Assembly (NCBI RefSeq): GCF_036226605.1
Contig: NZ_CP109000.1
Coordinates: 6,630,501-6,694,500 of the forward strand
DNA from: Streptomyces sp. NBC_00704
GTDB lineage: Bacteria; Actinomycetota; Actinomycetes; Streptomycetales; Streptomycetaceae
DNA: 64,000 nucleotides
Direction of reading: 5' to 3'
Below the pieces are notes generated by a model. It made no database searches and was not told the DNA's origin. It saw nothing but the letters and a program-made list of their open reading frames with translations. A program made the position numbers and the translations under genes. This document shows positions 1-7,799 of this stretch, in pieces (positions within the stretch are counted from its first letter, which is position 1; every line of letters starts with the position of its first letter).

Positions 1-1
1 C

Positions 2-397
2 AGCGTCGTCGACCCCACCCGCGCGCCGGCCGGCAAACACGTCTTCTGGGCGTACGGCCATGTGCCCAACGGCTGGACCGGCGACCTCACCGACGTCATG
101 GAACGCCAACTGGAGCGCTTCGCGCCGGGGTTCCGCGACCGGATCCTCGCCCGTGCCACGGCGGGCCCAGCCGAACTCGCCGCCCGCAACGCCAACTACG
201 TCGGCGGGGACATCGCCACCGGCGCGGTCTCCGGGCTCCAGGCCCTGCTGCGCCCCCGGCTGACCGCGTTCCCCTACGGGACTCCGCATCCGGCCGTGTT
301 CATCTGCTCCTCGGCCACTCCGCCCGGACCGGGCGTGCACGGCATGTCGGGCCACAACGCGGCGAAGGCCGTGTGGCGCAGGCTGCGGCGGCCATGA
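2..397 (+). CDS. Phytoene desaturase-like NAD(P)/FAD oxidoreductase, C-terminal part
   Basis: This is the last 131 codons of a gene that begins before the window. The visible part reads like the C-terminal third of the phytoene dehydrogenase / NAD(P)- and FAD-dependent oxidoreductase superfamily: FWAYGHVPNGW, then a helix with ERFAPGFRDRIL, then NYVGGDIATGA, and near the end GPGVHGMSGHNAA, which matches the family's closing FAD-contact segment. The N-terminal dinucleotide-binding motif is outside the window. The substrate cannot be told from this part. No carotenoid genes lie next to it here, so a role in carotenoid synthesis is not supported. Confidence 0.75.
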   Translation, partial: SVVDPTRAPAGKHVFWAYGHVPNGWTGDLTDVMERQLERFAPGFRDRILARATAGPAELAARNANYVGGDIATGAVSGLQALLRPRLTAFPYGTPHPAVFICSSATPPGPGVHGMSGHNAAKAVWRRLRRP

Positions 398-421
398 GGG
401 CGGGCGGCGGCTCCGGTGGGG

Positions 422-427
422 TATACA
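422..427 (+). promoter_or_regulatory. -10 box TATACA for a leaderless macro-domain gene
   Basis: TATACA ends 7 bases before the ATG at 435, and no Shine-Dalgarno sequence lies between. This spacing puts the transcription start at or next to the ATG, the usual arrangement for leaderless mRNAs in Streptomyces. No clear -35 element is visible. Confidence 0.5.
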
Positions 428-434
428 CACGGTC

Positions 435-944
435 ATGACCACGATCACCCTGGTCCGGGGCGACATCACCCGCCAGTCCGCCGACGCCATCGTCAACGCG
501 GCCAACTCCTCGTTGCTGGGCGGCGGTGGCGTCGACGGCGCGATCCACCGCCGGGGCGGCCCCGAGATCCTCGCCGACTGCCGCCGTCTGCGCGCCTCCT
601 CGTACGGCAGGGGGCTCGCCACCGGCCGGGCGGTCGCCACGACCGCCGGGGAACTGGACGCGCGCTGGGTGATCCACACGGTGGGCCCGGTGTACAGCGC
701 CACCGAGGACCGGTCGGAACTGCTGGCCTCCTGCTACCGCGAGTCGTTGCGGGTCGCGGACGAGAAAGGCGCCCGGACCGTCGCCTTCCCGGCGGTCTCG
801 ACCGGCGTGTACCGCTGGCCGATGGACGATGCGGCCCGGATCGCCGTGGAGGCGGTCCGGGCCGCGCGGACGGAGGTCGAGGAGGTCAGGTTCGTCCTCT
901 TCGACGAGCGGGCCTACGAGGCGTTCGCCCGGCAGGTCGGCTGA
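435..944 (+). CDS. Macro-domain O-acetyl-ADP-ribose deacetylase
   Basis: A 169-residue single-domain macro protein of the YmdB/MacroD type, which hydrolyses O-acetyl-ADP-ribose or removes ADP-ribose from proteins. The visible motifs are GDIT near residue 10, DAIVNAANSSLLGGGGVDGAIHRRGG (two adjacent ligand-binding segments, about residues 17-42), and PAVSTGVYRWP in the phosphate-binding loop around residue 118. The length is normal for the family. It starts at an ATG 7 bases after a TATACA box, so it is probably leaderless. Its products would meet those of the SIR2, NUDIX and ADP-ribosylglycohydrolase genes at 16117-18544. Confidence 0.9.
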   Translation: MTTITLVRGDITRQSADAIVNAANSSLLGGGGVDGAIHRRGGPEILADCRRLRASSYGRGLATGRAVATTAGELDARWVIHTVGPVYSATEDRSELLASCYRESLRVADEKGARTVAFPAVSTGVYRWPMDDAARIAVEAVRAARTEVEEVRFVLFDERAYEAFARQVG

Positions 945-953
945 CCTCCGGGG

Positions 954-2870
954 TCACCCTTCGATGCGGTGGGTCGTCCAGAACGACGTCAGGTCGGTGG
1001 TCGTGGCGGCCTGGGCGGCGGCCTTGAACTCGGCCGTGGTCGAGACGCCGTACCAGTGCGAGGTGGCGTAGTCCTTCAGCAGGCGGGCCATCGCCGTGTC
1101 GCCGACGAGCCGCCGCAGGTCGTGCAGCGCGCACTTGCCGTAGCCGTAGACGACCGTCGAATAGCGGGAGGAGTGGGCGTCCCAGTAGGCCATCGAATTG
1201 GTGATCTTCTCCGCCGACGAGGCCCACGAGACGCCGCTCCAGCAGCCGCTGCCCGTCTTGCCCTGCGCCAGGTCGGTGGCGTAGTCGGTGAAGGACTCGT
1301 CCAGCCAGGGGCTGGTGTACTCGTCGTCGCCGACGATCCCGTACCACCACTGGTGGGCGATCTCGTGGGTCAGCGCCGTGGTGCTGACGAGGTCCAGGAC
1401 GAATCCCGGGTACTCCATGCCGCCGAACCAGTAGTTGTTGTCGATGACGGCGTCCAGCTCACCGTACGGATACGCGCCGAAGCGGGCCGCGTGGGCGTCC
1501 ACGGCCGACTTGGCGGTGGTGAGCATCGACTGGGCGCTCGCCGAACTGATGCCGGAGACGGAGTAGACGTTGACCGCCGTGCCCGCGGCCGAGGTCCCGG
1601 AGATCTTGCTGAACGGGCCGGCCGCCCACGCGAAGTCGCGCACCTGGGAGGCGGTCGCCGTGGTGACGGTGCGTCCGCTGGAGCCGGGCGTGTCGACCGA
1701 GGTCCCGGTGGCCGGCACCAGCAGGCTCGTCGGGTGGTCGAGGGTGACCTTGAAGTCGGCGGCCGACGAGTAGAAGGACTCGCCGTTGTTCGTGTACGGG
1801 TCCAGGTGCCAGCCCGCCCCGTCCTTGACCGCCAGCACCGGCAGCGCGTTGCCGATGAAGCTGAACGCCCCGTCGTGGCCGAACCGGTCGGCGCCGCTGG
1901 GCACCGTGATGCCGAGGTCGAAGCCGATCGCGGCGCTCTGCCCCTGGGCGAGGGGGGAGGCGAGGGTGATCCGGAGGGCCGTGCAGCCCACCGAGAGGGC
2001 GCCCGCGGTCCCGCCCGTGACGGCGGAGACCGTGACCGGCATCGCCGAGCAGGTGCCGTGGTAGTTGTCCCACAGCCGCAGGTACACCTCGGTCAGCGGG
2101 GTGGCGGAGGCGTTGGTGAAGGTCGCGCTCTCGTGGCCCGTCCAGACCGTGCCGGCGGTGTCGGAGGCGAGGCTGACGGTGTAGGACGGCGCGGCCGGGG
2201 TGCGGGTGGAGTCGGCGGGCGGCACGGTGTCGCCGGAGGTGTCGAGCGCGACGTCGTCGAGGACGAAGCTCGACTGAAGGCTGGAGTCCTCGGTGCCGGT
2301 GAAGGCGAGCGTGACGGTCCGGCCCGCGAAGGCCGACACGTCGAACGACTTGCGCACGTAGCCGGTGTTCTTGTCCAGGTTCGAGTAGGTGGCCAGCGTC
2401 GTCGCGTCGATCTTGGCCGTCAGCTTGTCGTACGCGGTGGACGACGTCGTCTCGGCGGTGTCGATGTGCAGCCAGAAGGTGAGGGTGGCGGCCGCGCACC
2501 CGGAGGGGATCGTGACGCTCTGGGAGAGCGTGTCGGTGTGGGCGCTGCCGACCCCGCCCAGCCAGGCGAAGGCGGCGCCGCCGTGGGCGCTCTGACCGGT
2601 GCGGCTGGTGATCACGCGGGTGGAGGACTGCGTCCACGGCGGGACGCCGCTCTCGAAGCCTCCGTCGACGACGACCTGGGCGGGTGTGCAGGCGGCCGCG
2701 GCCGGGCCGGTGTCCGGGGACGCTGCGGCCGGCGCGGTCGCGGCCCGTGCGGTCGAAGCGGCAGCGGCGGCGGACGCGGCTGTCGCGGGAGTGGCGGGGA
2801 GCGACAGGGCGGCCAGCGCGGCGAGCGTGAGTGCGCTCGCGGCGAGGGCCTTGCGGGGCGTGGGTCTCAC
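954..2870 (-). CDS. Secreted M1 family zinc metallopeptidase
   Basis: A 638-residue exported peptidase. Residues 1-32 are a Sec signal peptide (MRPTPRK, then an Ala/Leu-rich core ending ATPATAASA). Residues about 60-215 form a jelly-roll domain of the kind found in immune-inhibitor-A-like proteins, with DGGFESG and a VLDDVAL strand. The M1 catalytic part follows: GGMEY at 483-487 takes the place of the usual GAMEN exopeptidase motif, then HEIAH at 502-506 and the third zinc ligand E525 (WLDE), an exact HEXXH-x18-E arrangement. AAAGGAG precedes the ATG, and a GGCCGG-TTTT-CCGGCC hairpin lies 18 bases upstream of the start. It should degrade extracellular peptides. The loss of the GAMEN Ala-Asn pattern may change its N-terminal exopeptidase behaviour. 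Confidence 0.9.
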   Translation of the reverse strand: MRPTPRKALAASALTLAALAALSLPATPATAASAAAAASTARAATAPAAASPDTGPAAAACTPAQVVVDGGFESGVPPWTQSSTRVITSRTGQSAHGGAAFAWLGGVGSAHTDTLSQSVTIPSGCAAATLTFWLHIDTAETTSSTAYDKLTAKIDATTLATYSNLDKNTGYVRKSFDVSAFAGRTVTLAFTGTEDSSLQSSFVLDDVALDTSGDTVPPADSTRTPAAPSYTVSLASDTAGTVWTGHESATFTNASATPLTEVYLRLWDNYHGTCSAMPVTVSAVTGGTAGALSVGCTALRITLASPLAQGQSAAIGFDLGITVPSGADRFGHDGAFSFIGNALPVLAVKDGAGWHLDPYTNNGESFYSSAADFKVTLDHPTSLLVPATGTSVDTPGSSGRTVTTATASQVRDFAWAAGPFSKISGTSAAGTAVNVYSVSGISSASAQSMLTTAKSAVDAHAARFGAYPYGELDAVIDNNYWFGGMEYPGFVLDLVSTTALTHEIAHQWWYGIVGDDEYTSPWLDESFTDYATDLAQGKTGSGCWSGVSWASSAEKITNSMAYWDAHSSRYSTVVYGYGKCALHDLRRLVGDTAMARLLKDYATSHWYGVSTTAEFKAAAQAATTTDLTSFWTTHRIEG

Positions 2871-3284
2871 ACATGGCTCCTTTGCGGCGGCCGGTTTTCC
2901 GGCCTGCTCGGTTGCTGTCCCTCACGGTGTGGGTGTGCCGGAGGGCGGTGCGCGACGGCTGCCGGAAGCGTGACAGATTTGACGCGACCATGCCATAAGG
3001 GGTCGGCAAAGGGTCGTCCCGCGCTCACGGGCCCGCCGCGTCCGCCGCCCGCACGGAGAAGGCGCGTAGGAGGCGCGAAGCAGGCACGGAGAAGGGGCGC
3101 ATGAGGGACGCCGCCGCCCCTCGGTACGGGCGGGCGGCGCTCACAACCGGCCGGCGTGCGCTGTGCGCCGGGCTTAACCCCCGGCCGCCGGTCCGGGAGA
3201 CACCTGTGTAATGCACGGTTCGTACCGTCGCAGAGGCTTGCAGAGACTCTCACCAGGCTGATCGTCAGACAGAAAGGGGCGCCC
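2871..3284. other. Divergent promoter region of the M1 peptidase and nitrate reductase
   Basis: This 414-base gap separates two divergent genes and holds no convincing coding sequence. It contains the 6-bp-arm hairpin at 2889-2904 in the peptidase leader and a direct repeat beginning GCACGGAGAAGG at 3051 and again at 3084 (33-bp step). AGAAAGGGG at 3271-3279 is the Shine-Dalgarno sequence of the nitrate reductase. I looked for a GlnR-type nitrogen operator and did not see a convincing one. Confidence 0.5.
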
Positions 3285-6200
3285 GTGGCCGCGCCGGACC
3301 CGCGGACCGACAGCGCGACCCAGACGAGCGTGCGCACGGTCTGCTCGTACTGCGGTGTCGGCTGCGGCATGGTCCTCGACATCGGCTCCGGACCGGACGG
3401 CCGCCGCACGGTGCTCAAGGCGTCCGGCGACAAGCGGCATCCGGCGAACCTCGGCCGGCTGTGCACCAAGGGCGCGACCACCGCCGACATGCTCGCCGCG
3501 CCCGGCCGCCTGAGCACCGCCCTGGTGCGCGCGGACCGCGGCGAGCAACCGGAGCCCGCCCCCGTCGAGGCGGCGATCGCGGAGACGGCGCGACGGCTGC
3601 GGAGGATCGTCGACGAGCACGGCCCCGACGCCGTCGCCCTCTACGTGTCCGGTCAGATGAGCCTGGAAGCGCAGTACCTGGCCAACAAGCTCGCCAAGGG
3701 ATACCTGCGCACCAACCAGATCGAGTCGAACTCCCGGCTGTGCATGGCCAGTGCGGCGACCGGCTACAAGCTGTCCCTGGGCGCCGACGGCCCGCCCGGC
3801 TCCTACGACGACCTCGACCGGGCGGACGTCTTCCTCGTCATCGGCTCCAACATGGCCGACTGCCACCCCGTCCTCTTCCTGCGCATGATGGACCGGGTGA
3901 AAGCGGGCGCGAAACTGATCGTCGTCGACCCGCGCCGCACCGCCACCGCCGCCAAGGCGGACCTGTTCCTCCAGATCAGGCCCGGCGCCGACCTGGCCCT
4001 GCTCAACGGTCTGCTGCACCTGCTGCACGAGAGCGGCCACACCGACCCCGGCTTCGTCGCCGCGCACACCGAGGGCTGGGAGGCGATGCCGGACTTCCTC
4101 GCCGACTACCCGCCCGCCACCGTCGCCGGGCTCACCGGCATCCCCGAGGCCGACCTGCGCGAGGCCGCCCGGCTGATCGGCGAGGCGGGGGAGTGGACCA
4201 GCTGCTGGACCATGGGCCTCAACCAGTCCACGCACGGCACCTGGAACACCAACGCGCTCGTCAACCTCCACCTCGCCACGGGCGCCATCTGCCGTCCCGG
4301 CAGCGGCCCCTTCTCCCTGACCGGTCAGCCCAACGCCATGGGCGGCCGGGAGATGGGGTACATGGGGCCGGGGCTGCCCGGCCAGCGCTCCGTCCTCGTG
4401 GACGCCGACCGCGCCTTCGTCGAGCGGATGTGGGGACTCGCACCGGGCACGATCAGGGCCGACGGCGTCGGCAAGGGCACCGTGGAGATGTTCCGCAAGC
4501 TGGCCGACGGGGAGATCCGGGCCTGCTGGATCATCTGCACCAACCCGGTCGCCTCCGTCGCCAACCGCAGGACGGTCATCGAGGGGCTGGAGGCCGCCGA
4601 GTTCGTCGTCACCCAGGACGTCTTCGCCGACACCGAGACCAACGCCTACGCCGACGTCGTCCTGCCCGGCGCCCTGTGGACCGAGACCGAGGGCGTCCTC
4701 GTCAACAGCGAACGCAACCTCACCCTCGCCCGGCCCGCCGCCGACGCGCCGGGAGAGGCCATGGCCGACTGGCGGCTCATCGCGGCCGTCGCCCGCGCCA
4801 TGGGGTACGAGAGCGGCTTCTCCTACGACAGCGCGGAGCAGATCTTCGAGGAGATCAAGCAGGCGTACAACCCCGCGACCGGGTACGACCTGCGCGGCGT
4901 CACCTACGACCGGCTGCGCTCCGGCTCCGTGCAGTGGCCCGCCCCGGCCGCCGACGGACCCGACCGCAACCCCGTCCGGTACGTGAACGACGACGGTTCG
5001 CTCAGCTTCCCGACCCCCTCCGGCCGCGCCGTCTTCCATCCGCGTCCGCACGTCCCGCCGGCCGAGATGCCCGACGACGACTACCCGTTCGTGCTGAACA
5101 CCGGCCGTCTCCAGCACCAGTGGCACACCCTGACCAAGACCGCCCGGGTGGCCAAGCTGAACAAGCTCGACCCCGGTCCGTTCGTCGAGGTGCACCCCGA
5201 GGACGCGGCCGCGCTGGGCCTGGCCGACGGCGACTCCGTCGAGGTCGCCTCGCGGCGCGGGCGGGCCGTCCTGCCCGCCGTCGTCACCGACCGGGTGCTG
5301 CCCGGCTCCTGCTTCGCGCCCTTCCACTGGAACGACCTGTTCGGCGAGTACCTCAGCGTCAACGCGGTCACCGGCGACGCCGTCGACCCGCTGTCCTTCC
5401 AGCCCGAACTCAAGGTGTGCGCGGTGTCCCTGACGAAGGTGTCGACACCGGTGTCCGTGCAGCTCCCGCCGCAGGGGGCGCCGGCCTCCGGCACACCGGC
5501 CGCCACCCTCGCCGCGGGGGCCCTCGTGCCGGCCGCGGACTCGGCTCACGGCCCCGGCACGGGTCCCGGTCCCGGCACGGGCGCAGGCGCGGGATTCGGC
5601 GGGGCGCTCCTCCCCACCGCGGTCCCGGCCCCGGCGGCCGCCGTGTTCGGCCTGGAGCCGGCCCCGCCGCCGGTCCTGACCGAACCGGAACGCCGCTATC
5701 TGGTGGGCTTCCTCGCGGGCGTCCCGGCCGGCGCTCCGGGAGTGCCGGTCCTGCCGCCGGACGCGCCGTTCAGCCCCGAACACGCCGACTGGGTCAACGG
5801 CGCCCTGGCCGGCATGTACTCCCGCACCGCCGCCGTCCCCGCGGCCGCCCCGGCGCGGCAGATCGTGATCCTCTGGGCCTCGCAGACCGGCACCGCGGAG
5901 GACTTCGCCGCCGCCACCGCCACCCGGATCACCGAGGGCGGGCACGCGGCCTCCCTCCTCGCCATGGACGAGGCCGATCCCGCGGCCCTGCCCTCCGACG
6001 CCGACCTGCTGCTGATCACCAGCACCTTCGGCGACGGCGACGCGCCCGACAACGGCGCCGGCTTCTGGGACGGCCTCGCCGCACTGGGCACCGGACGGCT
6101 GGCGGGCCGCCGCTACTCCGTCCTCGCCTTCGGGGACTCCTCCTACGACGACTTCTGCGGGCACGGCAGACGGCTGGACCGCCGGATGGACGAGCTGGGT

Positions 6201-7619
6201 GCGCTCCGGCTGGCCCCGCGCACCGACTGCGAACCCGACTACGAGACGGAGGCGGAGGCCTGGCTTGACCAGGTGCTCACCGCGCTGAAGGAGGCCACGG
6301 AGCTGCGGCCCGAGGCCCTCGTCGGCCCCTCCGCCGCGCGACCGGCCGCCACAGCCGGGCACCCGTCCGCCGCGCTCACCCCGGCCGCCGCCGCCCTGTC
6401 CCGCCCCACCGGCGCCGCCCCCACGGCCGTTCTCCCCGCCGCCGCCGCCGTCCCGACGGCCGCCAGCCCTGCCCCCGCGGCCGCGCCCCGGTCCCGGCGT
6501 CCCGCCCCCGTCGTCGCCCGCCTCACCGGCAACCGGCTGCTGAGCCGCCCCGGCTCCGGCAAGGAGGTCCGGCGCTTCACCTTCGACACCCGCGACAGCG
6601 AGACCCCGCTCCTCTACGAGGCCGGGGACGCACTCGGCGTACGGCCCCTCAACTCGCCCGGCCTGGTGGCGGAGTGGCTGGCCGTGACCGGGCTGGAGGC
6701 GCACACGCCCGTGCGGCTCAACGGCGTCGGCGAGGCCCCGTTCGGCGAGGCGCTGCTGCGCCACCTCGACATCACCCGGATCACCCCGGCCCTGCTCCGC
6801 TTCACCGCCGACCGCACCCGCGACCCGCGCGAACTGCGCAAGCTGCTGCGCCCCGACAACAGGGACGAGCTGGCCAAGTGGTCGTGGGGCCGCCAGGCCG
6901 TCGACGTCGTCACGGAATCCGGGGTCCGGGCCGACGCCCAGGAGTGGGCGGAACTGCTGGGGCGGCTACAGCCGCGGCTGTACTCCATATCGTCCAGCCC
7001 GCTGACCGACCCCCACCTCGTCTCGCTCACGGTGTCCGTCGTGCGCTACGAGAACCTGGCCGGGACGCCCCGCCAGGGCGTCTGCTCGCCCTTCCTCGCC
7101 GACGCGCCTCCCGGCGCCGAGGTCCCCGTCCACGTCCAGCGCTCCCCGCACTTCCGCCCGCCCGTCGACCCGGCCGCCCCGATGGTGATGGTCGGGCCGG
7201 GCACCGGCGTCGCGCCCTTCATCGGCTTCCTCCAGGAACGCCGGGCGCGCGGGCACCGGGGCCCCAACTGGCTGTTCTTCGGCGAGCAGCGCCGGGCGAC
7301 GGACTTCTACTACGAGGAGGAGCTGACCGGTCTGCTCGCCGACGGCTCCCTTTCCCGTCTCGACACCGCCTTCTCGCGCGACCAGCGGGCCAAGGTGTAC
7401 GTCCAGGACCGCATCCGCGAGCACGGGTCCCACCTGTGGTCGTGGCTCCAGGACGGAGCCCACCTCTACGTCTGCGGCGACGCCTCCCGCATGGCGAAGG
7501 ACGTGGACCGGGCCCTGCGCGACGTCGCCGTCGTCCACGGCGGTCTGGGCGAGGCGGAGGCCGCGGCCCATGTGAAGCAACTCGCCTCGGACAAGCGGTA
7601 CGTGCGTGACGTGTACTGA
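3285..7619 (+). CDS. Fused assimilatory nitrate reductase / CysJ-type NADPH flavoprotein reductase
   Basis: A 1444-residue protein that can in principle take electrons from NADPH through FAD and FMN to a molybdenum site and reduce nitrate to nitrite in the cytoplasm. The N-terminal half is a NasA/NarB-type molybdopterin enzyme: a [4Fe-4S] site C20, C23, C27, C60; C153 in NSRLCMAS as the likely Mo ligand; and a dinucleotide-binding domain at about 590-715. A Pro/Ala/Gly linker (about 745-800) leads to a flavodoxin domain (ILWASQTGTAED, about 860-1005). A second Ala/Pro linker leads to a CysJ-like reductase with RLYSISSSP (1231-1239) for FAD, GPGTGVAPF (about 1304) for NADPH, and a C-terminal YVRDVY. 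The GTG at 3285 is chosen because AGAAAGGGG precedes it; an upstream in-frame GTG at 3156 lacks a ribosome site. No nitrite reductase gene lies in the window. Confidence 0.9.
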   Translation: MAAPDPRTDSATQTSVRTVCSYCGVGCGMVLDIGSGPDGRRTVLKASGDKRHPANLGRLCTKGATTADMLAAPGRLSTALVRADRGEQPEPAPVEAAIAETARRLRRIVDEHGPDAVALYVSGQMSLEAQYLANKLAKGYLRTNQIESNSRLCMASAATGYKLSLGADGPPGSYDDLDRADVFLVIGSNMADCHPVLFLRMMDRVKAGAKLIVVDPRRTATAAKADLFLQIRPGADLALLNGLLHLLHESGHTDPGFVAAHTEGWEAMPDFLADYPPATVAGLTGIPEADLREAARLIGEAGEWTSCWTMGLNQSTHGTWNTNALVNLHLATGAICRPGSGPFSLTGQPNAMGGREMGYMGPGLPGQRSVLVDADRAFVERMWGLAPGTIRADGVGKGTVEMFRKLADGEIRACWIICTNPVASVANRRTVIEGLEAAEFVVTQDVFADTETNAYADVVLPGALWTETEGVLVNSERNLTLARPAADAPGEAMADWRLIAAVARAMGYESGFSYDSAEQIFEEIKQAYNPATGYDLRGVTYDRLRSGSVQWPAPAADGPDRNPVRYVNDDGSLSFPTPSGRAVFHPRPHVPPAEMPDDDYPFVLNTGRLQHQWHTLTKTARVAKLNKLDPGPFVEVHPEDAAALGLADGDSVEVASRRGRAVLPAVVTDRVLPGSCFAPFHWNDLFGEYLSVNAVTGDAVDPLSFQPELKVCAVSLTKVSTPVSVQLPPQGAPASGTPAATLAAGALVPAADSAHGPGTGPGPGTGAGAGFGGALLPTAVPAPAAAVFGLEPAPPPVLTEPERRYLVGFLAGVPAGAPGVPVLPPDAPFSPEHADWVNGALAGMYSRTAAVPAAAPARQIVILWASQTGTAEDFAAATATRITEGGHAASLLAMDEADPAALPSDADLLLITSTFGDGDAPDNGAGFWDGLAALGTGRLAGRRYSVLAFGDSSYDDFCGHGRRLDRRMDELGALRLAPRTDCEPDYETEAEAWLDQVLTALKEATELRPEALVGPSAARPAATAGHPSAALTPAAAALSRPTGAAPTAVLPAAAAVPTAASPAPAAAPRSRRPAPVVARLTGNRLLSRPGSGKEVRRFTFDTRDSETPLLYEAGDALGVRPLNSPGLVAEWLAVTGLEAHTPVRLNGVGEAPFGEALLRHLDITRITPALLRFTADRTRDPRELRKLLRPDNRDELAKWSWGRQAVDVVTESGVRADAQEWAELLGRLQPRLYSISSSPLTDPHLVSLTVSVVRYENLAGTPRQGVCSPFLADAPPGAEVPVHVQRSPHFRPPVDPAAPMVMVGPGTGVAPFIGFLQERRARGHRGPNWLFFGEQRRATDFYYEEELTGLLADGSLSRLDTAFSRDQRAKVYVQDRIREHGSHLWSWLQDGAHLYVCGDASRMAKDVDRALRDVAVVHGGLGEAEAAAHVKQLASDKRYVRDVY

Positions 7620-7799
7620 CGACAGTCACCAGAAGTGACCGGGATACGCGGGTGCACCAAGTGGCGTTCCGCCGAAGAGAGTTGATATTCAGCCATCGCG
7701 GCGCGTCTGTGTTCGTTTATCCAACAGGAGTGGACAAGATCTGACGCACCCTCCCGTCCGTGCGGAGCCGCACGGTTCGCCCTGAGGAAGGTCGTGGTC

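Noticed and set aside
969..3104. 711-codon plus-strand frame opposite the M1 peptidase
   Set aside because: Gly/Arg/Val-rich shadow frame; the minus strand has a signal peptide and an intact HEXXH site.
3181..3284. GlnR or NnaR operator upstream of nitrate reductase
   Set aside because: GGTTCGTACC and neighbouring bases are only loosely similar to the GlnR consensus; spacing of paired half-sites does not fit.
3174..6764. Long minus-strand frame opposite the nitrate reductase
   Set aside because: Low-complexity antisense translation without motifs; the plus-strand protein explains the region.
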